A stretch of 10,187 bases of DNA from Methanobrevibacter_A sp964547125 (GTDB taxonomy: Archaea; Methanobacteriota; Methanobacteria; Methanobacteriales; Methanobacteriaceae): positions 1-10,187 of the forward strand of contig CAZJLS010000063.1 of assembly GCA_964547125.1 (NCBI GenBank), written 5' to 3'. A program made the translations under genes and the position numbers. How positions within the stretch are numbered: position 1 is the stretch's first letter; each line of letters begins with the position of its first letter. Under the pieces are notes generated by a model. The model was not told where the DNA came from and did no database searches. It saw nothing but the letters and a program-made list of their open reading frames with translations. Below, piece after piece: positions 5,990-10,187 of this stretch.

Positions 5990-6922
5990 TTCATCGAATT
6001 TTTTACATATTTTTAGTATATAGTCTATTTTTTGTATTTGTTCTATCCATTCTTTTGGTATGTTTTCATATCCATAGTATATACCTGCTAATCCCCCGGC
6101 TACTGCAGCTGTTGTGTCTGTATCGTGTCCTAGGTTAACTGCTTTTAGCACTGCTTCTTTGTATGATTTGGTATTTGTAAGGCACCATATTGATGCTTCT
6201 AGTGTTGCTAGTACGTATCCACTGCTTGTTATTTCATCAACATTTAATGTATATATTTCATTGTTTATTATTCTTTTAAAGTGTTGGTTGAATTCTTCTT
6301 TGTATGTTTCATTGTTATTGTAGTATTCTGTTACTTCCATTATTGCTGATTTTATAACATCTTTTATTGAGTATCCTGGATTGTTTAATATTTTTAGTGC
6401 TATGTTTACATATATTCCGCAGGCTATTTGGCTTCTTGGGTGTCTGTGTGTTAGTGAGGATATGTTGTGGACTATTGGTATCCATTCTTCCATGTTTAAG
6501 TTTAGGTTTTTTATGTAGTATGCTACTGGAAGTATTCTCATTAGTGATCCATTTCCATTATCATGTGGTCCTACTCCACCGCATAGTAGTGCTGTTTCTC
6601 CATTTGCAAATTTTAGTAGTGCGCTTCTTGTTCCTATTCCTATATCGAATATTGTGTCTGTTGCTGTGAATTCACAGTCTGAATACCAGTATAGGAAGTT
6701 GTTCATCATATGTTCATAGTCTAATCCTTGTGTTAGGCTGTCTAATGTTGCAAGTGTTAAGCTTCCATCATCTGACCATGTTCCTACTGGTTGGTTGTGG
6801 ATTCCGTATCCTTCTAAGTCTGTTACTGGTTCTTTTTCGAAATATTTTCTTGGTTTGAATTCGAATGGTACTCCTAATGCATCTCCAACAATAACTCCAA
6901 GTATTCCATCTTTGCATGACAT
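5984..6922 (-). CDS. ADP-ribosylglycohydrolase (DraG) family protein
   Basis: Family members hydrolyse ADP-ribose from arginine, serine or small molecules with a binuclear Mg/Mn site; the substrate here is unknown. The 312-residue, all-helical cytosolic protein starts CKDGILGVIVGDALGVPFEF, the usual family opening, has GTWSDDGSLTLATLDSL (47-63; Asp51 and Asp52 as expected metal ligands), GNGSLMRILPVAYY (123-136) and NLGHDTDTTAAVAGGLAG (263-280; the two Asp and the Thr complete the metal site). All expected ligands look present, so it is probably active. A GTG at 6934 is in frame but lies in the AGGTGA ribosome site 8 nt before the ATG at 6922. It lies 8 nt after the GT2 gene and 5 nt before the Cys-rich peptide gene; no ADP-ribosyltransferase partner is visible in the window. 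Confidence 0.9.
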   Translation of the reverse strand: MSCKDGILGVIVGDALGVPFEFKPRKYFEKEPVTDLEGYGIHNQPVGTWSDDGSLTLATLDSLTQGLDYEHMMNNFLYWYSDCEFTATDTIFDIGIGTRSALLKFANGETALLCGGVGPHDNGNGSLMRILPVAYYIKNLNLNMEEWIPIVHNISSLTHRHPRSQIACGIYVNIALKILNNPGYSIKDVIKSAIMEVTEYYNNNETYKEEFNQHFKRIINNEIYTLNVDEITSSGYVLATLEASIWCLTNTKSYKEAVLKAVNLGHDTDTTAAVAGGLAGIYYGYENIPKEWIEQIQKIDYILKICKKFDER

Positions 6923-6930
6923 GAAAATGT

Positions 6931-6936
6931 TCACCT
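6931..6936 (-). promoter_or_regulatory. Ribosome binding site AGGTGA deciding the ADP-ribosylglycohydrolase start
   Basis: AGGTGA lies 8 nt before the ATG at 6922; its TGA is the stop codon of the GT2 gene. It has the same design as the site at 5984-5989. Confidence 0.65.
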
Positions 6937-7611
6937 TTTGAATATTCTTCTTATTTTATCTATTATTATTTTTATTAAAACTCCAACACCATGTGATACT
7001 GGATTTTTTGTTGAGCCATCTACATCATATCTGACTGTTATTGGAACTTCAACTATTTTTAGTTTGGCTTCTGCTGCATCTGCTAGCATTTCACTTTCAA
7101 TTCCAAATCCTGTGTCTCTGAATTTGAAGCATTTGCATGTTTTTTTGTTGAATGCTCTGAATCCTGATTGTGAGTCTGTTATTTTTAATCCTGTTGTGAT
7201 GTTTGTTGCGATGTCTAGTACTTGTTGACCTATTCTGCGATATGCTGGTGTGTTTTCTTCTGGTCCGTTCATGTATCTGCTACCGTTTACAAAGTCTGCA
7301 CCATTGTTTATTGCTTCTATGAGTTTTGGTATTTCATTTGGGTTGTGTTGGTTATCTGCATCTATTGTTATTATAATATCATAGTTTAAATCTTTGATAT
7401 AATCAAAGCCTGATTTTAGTGCTACTCCTTTACCCATATTTGTAGGGTGTTTTATTGTGTATGCTCCATTATCTGCAGATATTTGGCTTGTCTTATCTGT
7501 GCTTCCGTCATCTATTACTAGTATGTCATCTGTGTATTTTTGTGTTTCTTCTATAACATTTGCTATGCTTTTTTCTTCATTGAATGCTGGTATTATTGTT
7601 ATTGTAGTCAT
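6931..7611 (-). CDS. Glycosyltransferase family 2, dolichyl-phosphate sugar synthase-like
   Basis: Probably transfers a sugar from a nucleotide-sugar to polyprenyl (dolichyl) phosphate or an acceptor at the inner face of the membrane. The 226-residue protein is a GT-A fold: IIPAFNEEKSI (6-16), VIDDGSTDKT (32-41), NMGKGVALKSGF (58-69), the metal-binding DADNQH (84-89), GSRY (110-113) and DSQSGFRAF (146-154), a signature of the DPM/DPG-synthase-like subgroup. The basic C-terminus (KIIIDKIRRIFKR) lacks long transmembrane helices, so it should be soluble or peripheral. The ATG at 7611 lies 7 nt after the epimerase stop and has no clear ribosome site, so it probably depends on coupling with the gene before it. 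The neighbours galU and an SDR enzyme could supply its donor, for example UDP-glucose or a derivative. Confidence 0.9.
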   Translation of the reverse strand: MTTITIIPAFNEEKSIANVIEETQKYTDDILVIDDGSTDKTSQISADNGAYTIKHPTNMGKGVALKSGFDYIKDLNYDIIITIDADNQHNPNEIPKLIEAINNGADFVNGSRYMNGPEENTPAYRRIGQQVLDIATNITTGLKITDSQSGFRAFNKKTCKCFKFRDTGFGIESEMLADAAEAKLKIVEVPITVRYDVDGSTKNPVSHGVGVLIKIIIDKIRRIFKR

Positions 7612-7618
7612 GGTTTTT

Positions 7619-8587
7619 TTATTCTATTCTGTAGTAATCTTTCATCCATTCTACTGTTTTTTTAATTCCTTCTTCAGGTGGGACTTTTGGATCATGTTTT
7701 AAATCACGTATTGCTTTGCTGAAATCTATTGTTTTAACTTTTGTTGTGTATGCTTCTGGTTCTGTGTATGTTACTAGGCTGTCATCTATTCCTACTGCAT
7801 CTAGTACCATATCGGAGTATTGTTTGATGTCTCTTTCCCATTCTTGTTTACTTCCTACATTGTAAACTTCTCCAGGGATGAAATTATCAACGATGTTTGC
7901 AAATGTGTTTGCAGTGTCTCCAACATAATCTATGATACGTTTATGTCCCATGTGCACACTGTATGGTAGTCCATGTAATGCTTTGTAAATGAATATTGGG
8001 ATGAATCCTTTGTATGGGCTGTATGCTTCGTGTGGACCGTAACAGTTAACTGGTCTTACTCTTACTGTTTCTGTGTCAAACATTGTAGCACTGTTCATAA
8101 CCATTAGTTCTCCTGCCCATTTACTTATTGCATAGTCATTCATTTGGTATGTTTGGTTTATTGGTTTGTTTTCCATTACATCTTCGCTCATTATTCCTTC
8201 GTAGTCGCCGTAGACTTCTGCACTTGAAAAGCTTATCATTCGGAATTTGAGTTTTTCTTGTAATCTTATCATATTTTTTAATCCGATTACATTAGTTTCC
8301 CATAGGTTTTCATAGTATCCTTCACCATTCCATCTACCGTATTCTGCAGCTAAATGATAAACATAATCGAATGGTTCGTTGTCTTCGAATATTCTTTCCA
8401 TTTGACGATAGTTTCGAACATCTCCACGAACATAATCTTTGTATGAGTCACTGTATAAGTCTGCTTCTCCTTCATGATGTAATAAATCACAAGCTAATAC
8501 TTCGTGTCCTCTGCTTCGTAGCTCGTTACATAAATTTGTTCCAATAAATCCACTACCACCAGTTACAAGTATTTTTTTAGATTCCAT
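7619..8587 (-). CDS. NAD-dependent epimerase/dehydratase (extended SDR)
   Basis: Modifies a nucleotide-sugar with NAD as cofactor. The 322-residue protein begins with a Rossmann fold: KKILVTGGSGFIG (4-16, the TGxxGxxG motif), an acidic end to the second strand (ACDLLHH), DVRN (56-59), HLAAEYGR (78-85), FSSAEVYG (120-127) with the Ser of the triad, and Y152xxxK156 (YAISK). The stretch RPVNCYGP (178-185) and RIIDYVGDTA (217-226) are typical of the UDP-glucose epimerase / dTDP-glucose dehydratase / UDP-glucuronate decarboxylase group. The exact reaction cannot be fixed from the sequence. A TTG at 8602 is in frame but forms part of TTGGAG, the ribosome site 9 nt before the ATG at 8587; the ATG gives the expected short N-terminus. 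The gap to the coiled-coil gene is 29 nt. Confidence 0.9.
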   Translation of the reverse strand: MESKKILVTGGSGFIGTNLCNELRSRGHEVLACDLLHHEGEADLYSDSYKDYVRGDVRNYRQMERIFEDNEPFDYVYHLAAEYGRWNGEGYYENLWETNVIGLKNMIRLQEKLKFRMISFSSAEVYGDYEGIMSEDVMENKPINQTYQMNDYAISKWAGELMVMNSATMFDTETVRVRPVNCYGPHEAYSPYKGFIPIFIYKALHGLPYSVHMGHKRIIDYVGDTANTFANIVDNFIPGEVYNVGSKQEWERDIKQYSDMVLDAVGIDDSLVTYTEPEAYTTKVKTIDFSKAIRDLKHDPKVPPEEGIKKTVEWMKDYYRIE

Positions 8588-8596
8588 TTTCCAAAT

Positions 8597-8600
8597 CTCC
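8597..8600 (-). promoter_or_regulatory. Ribosome binding site GGAG deciding the epimerase start
   Basis: GGAG lies 9 nt before the ATG at 8587. The in-frame TTG at 8602 overlaps it and would have no ribosome site of its own. Confidence 0.55.
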
Positions 8601-8616
8601 AATTATTATTATTTTT

Positions 8617-9189
8617 TTATTTGTATATTTCAGATAAATTATTGTTAAATTTATTTTCGTATTTGCTCAGGTTATCTGGTTTTGTTTGTTTTAAGAATTT
8701 CCATAAGCTTTGATATTGGTATTCTGTTATTATATCTTTTAATAAGAAGTTTTCATCTATTAGATTTTCTATTTTATTGTTTTTATCTTCTATTATATTG
8801 TATATTTCATTGAAATCTGTTTTTAAATCATTGATAATATTGTATAGTTCTTTTTTCTTGTTGTTTAGTTCAACAATTTCAAGGTTGAAATTAATATTAT
8901 CGTTTCTCTCTCTGTCGAGTAGTTTTTTGGTTACGTCTACTCGGTGTTTCATTTTATTATAGTTTATGCGGAAGTTTTGTACTTCTTTACTTTTTAGTTC
9001 TAATTCCAATGCCCTATATCGTATGAGTTGTTCTGATAAATCTTGTTTTTCATGTACGATAGAAGATAATCTATTTTGGAGGTGTTTGTTCCTATTTTTT
9101 AGTTGGTTGTTTAGTTGATTAGCATTATTTAGTTCACTTTTTAGTGAGTCTATTTCTTCTTTTAATGCTGCTTTTGATTCATTAACCAT
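8617..9189 (-). CDS. Long coiled-coil protein, hypothetical
   Basis: Not recognised as a family. The 190-residue protein is almost entirely charged and helical: residues about 5-155 show near-continuous heptads with Leu/Ile at core positions (for example EEIDSLKSELNNANQLNNQL and IEDKNNKIENLIDENFLL). There is no Cys, no signal peptide and no membrane segment. The end changes character: EYQYQSLWKFLKQTKPD (156-172) has the only Trp and a basic patch, possibly a docking motif, then an Asn-rich tail. It lies 4 nt after galU, with no ribosome site beyond an A-run, so it is probably translated by coupling. Its place between galU and the nucleotide-sugar enzyme suggests a scaffold or regulator for glycan enzymes, or an oligomeric organiser; this is inference from position. 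Confidence 0.8.
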   Translation of the reverse strand: MVNESKAALKEEIDSLKSELNNANQLNNQLKNRNKHLQNRLSSIVHEKQDLSEQLIRYRALELELKSKEVQNFRINYNKMKHRVDVTKKLLDRERNDNINFNLEIVELNNKKKELYNIINDLKTDFNEIYNIIEDKNNKIENLIDENFLLKDIITEYQYQSLWKFLKQTKPDNLSKYENKFNNNLSEIYK

Positions 9190-9193
9190 TTTT

Positions 9194-10042
9194 TTATAGT
9201 TTTAATTCGTTTTGAATATAGTTTTTTAATTCGTCTTTTGCTTCATCGTCATCCATTGCAAATTCTAGGGAGCTTTTTAACCATTCTATACGGTTTCCAA
9301 TATCATAAGATGTTCCATCGAATACTACTCCGTAAATTGAATCTAATTTTGTCATTGCGTCTGTTAATTGTATTTCTCCGCCTTTACCTGGTTCGGTGTT
9401 TTCAATGTGTTCGAATATGTCGCTTGTTAGAACATATCTTCCCATGATTGCTAAGTTAGATGGTGCTTCGTTTAATGATGGTTTTTCAACTAATTTGTTA
9501 ATTTTATATACTCCGTTTTCTATATTGTCTCCGTCAATAATACCGTATCTTTCTATTTTGTGGTCAGGTACTTTTTCAACAGATATTGCTGATGCATTAT
9601 ATTTTTCGTAAACATCTATTAATTGGCGAGTGTTAGGTGTGTTTCCTTTAGTTATAGTATCTCCTAACATTACTGCAAATGGTTCGTCTCCAATGTGTTT
9701 TTCCGCACATGCTATTGCGTTACCTAATCCTTTTTGTTTCTTTTGTCTTACGTAGTATATGTCTGCTAAATCTGTTATTGCTTTAACTTCTTCAAGATAG
9801 TCTAGTTTACCTTTTTCTTTTAGGTGATATTCTAATTCAAATGATCTGTCGAAGTGATCTTCGATTGTGCGTTTACCTTTACCTGTTACTATTATAATAT
9901 CGTCAATACCTGATTGAACTGCTTCTTCAATAACATATTGTATTGTTGGTTTGTCGTAAACTGGTAACATTTCTTTAGGTTGTGCTTTTGTAGCTGGTAG
10001 GAATCTTGTACCTAGACCAGCTGCAGGGATAACTGCTTTCAT
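9194..10042 (-). CDS. galU: UTP-glucose-1-phosphate uridylyltransferase
   Basis: Makes UDP-glucose from UTP and glucose 1-phosphate. The 282-residue protein starts MKAVIPAAGLGTRFLPATKA, the GalU signature loop including the catalytic Arg13 and the Lys19 region, continues QPKEMLPVYDKP (21-32), has FAVMLGDT (122-129) where many bacterial GalU proteins read LPDD, then VEKP (185-188), GEIQLTDA (222-229) and DGTSYDIGN (242-250). A related nucleotidyltransferase such as a dTDP-glucose pyrophosphorylase is less likely, as the ATKAQPKEMLPV stretch and the length favour GalU. GGAGG lies 13 nt before the ATG. As the first gene of the seven-gene run it probably supplies UDP-glucose to the SDR enzyme and glycosyltransferase behind it, for surface glycans or glycolipids. 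Confidence 0.94.
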   Translation of the reverse strand: MKAVIPAAGLGTRFLPATKAQPKEMLPVYDKPTIQYVIEEAVQSGIDDIIIVTGKGKRTIEDHFDRSFELEYHLKEKGKLDYLEEVKAITDLADIYYVRQKKQKGLGNAIACAEKHIGDEPFAVMLGDTITKGNTPNTRQLIDVYEKYNASAISVEKVPDHKIERYGIIDGDNIENGVYKINKLVEKPSLNEAPSNLAIMGRYVLTSDIFEHIENTEPGKGGEIQLTDAMTKLDSIYGVVFDGTSYDIGNRIEWLKSSLEFAMDDDEAKDELKNYIQNELKL

Positions 10043-10055
10043 AAAAAAAATATTG

Positions 10056-10126
10056 CCTCCAAAATTTTTTATTTTATTTAAATTTATATTATTAATAGGA
10101 TTTGTATAAACAAGTATAAAAATATT
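10056..10126 (-). promoter_or_regulatory. Operon promoter region with two TATA-like elements, and the galU ribosome site
   Basis: GGAGG (10056-10060) is the galU ribosome site. Upstream on the minus strand TTTATAC occurs twice (10114-10120 and 10104-10110), exactly 10 bp apart. Either could be the TATA box, putting the transcript start near 10080-10090 and a leader of about 40-45 nt. Beyond, 10127-10187 is AT-rich and holds nothing I can name. Confidence 0.4.
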
Positions 10127-10187
10127 TTACTTAAAATCATTGCTATCAAGTTAAGGTTTTTTGTATTTTTTTCTTTTATTTTTCATT

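Noticed and set aside
5698..6138. Plus-strand frame of 146 codons opposite the radical SAM, Cys-rich peptide and hydrolase genes
   Set aside because: It is antisense to well-supported genes, has a Phe/Ser/Leu-rich composition typical of the complement of AT-rich coding sequence, and lacks a ribosome site.
5984..6922. Unusual GHDTDT in place of GGDTDT in the hydrolase as a loss of function
   Set aside because: His at this place is common in parts of the family, and the metal-binding Asp and Thr residues are retained.
4613..10042. Operon as a mobile or defence island
   Set aside because: No integrase, transposase, terminal repeat, tRNA or sharp base-composition change is seen at its ends; codon use is like that of the housekeeping neighbours.
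10127..10187. Possible stem from CTTAA (10130) and TTAAG (10151)
   Set aside because: Only five pairs over a long loop in AT-rich DNA; not distinguishable from chance.

Overview
The window is very AT-rich and archaeal. The PyrF tail is of the methanogen type, deoxyhypusine synthase is present (bacteria generally lack hypusine), Shine-Dalgarno (SD) sites match the AGGAGGTGAT complement of archaeal 16S rRNA, and gene fronts carry TATA boxes rather than -35/-10 elements. Together with a methanogen-type radical SAM/Cys-rich peptide pair, this suggests a low-GC member of the Methanobacteriales, most likely Methanosphaera or a close relative. The genus is inference.

Left part, plus strand: the 3' end of pyrF (last step of UMP synthesis), then an 81-residue membrane protein resembling DUF5654. 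That small gene has an inverted repeat around its TATA box and a hairpin terminator that swallows its stop codon.

Middle part, minus strand, read right to left: a divergent hisG, an HTH-CBS regulator, deoxyhypusine synthase and an unrecognised polytopic membrane protein. The first three are separated by 84-126 bp gaps with T-run terminators and possible promoters. A palindrome and a tandem TTTATAA array sit just upstream of the regulator.

Right part, minus strand: a tight seven-gene run, probably one operon, from 10042 down to 4613: galU, a coiled-coil protein, an extended SDR sugar-nucleotide epimerase/dehydratase, a GT2 polyprenyl-phosphate-type glycosyltransferase, an ADP-ribosylglycohydrolase-family protein, a 72-residue Cys-rich peptide and a radical SAM/SPASM enzyme. 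The first four suggest nucleotide-sugar and cell-surface glycan synthesis. The last two look like a peptide precursor and its radical SAM maturase, the most interesting content here: a candidate RiPP-like system joined to an ADP-ribosylglycohydrolase and a glycan pathway.

Four genes have longer GTG or TTG readings whose 'start' lies inside the SD of a downstream ATG. Starts are corrected accordingly. A fifth start (membrane protein at 1392) is moved to an internal ATG on SD spacing. No tRNA, rRNA, CRISPR array or mobile element was seen, and no gene-free stretch exceeds 300 bases.
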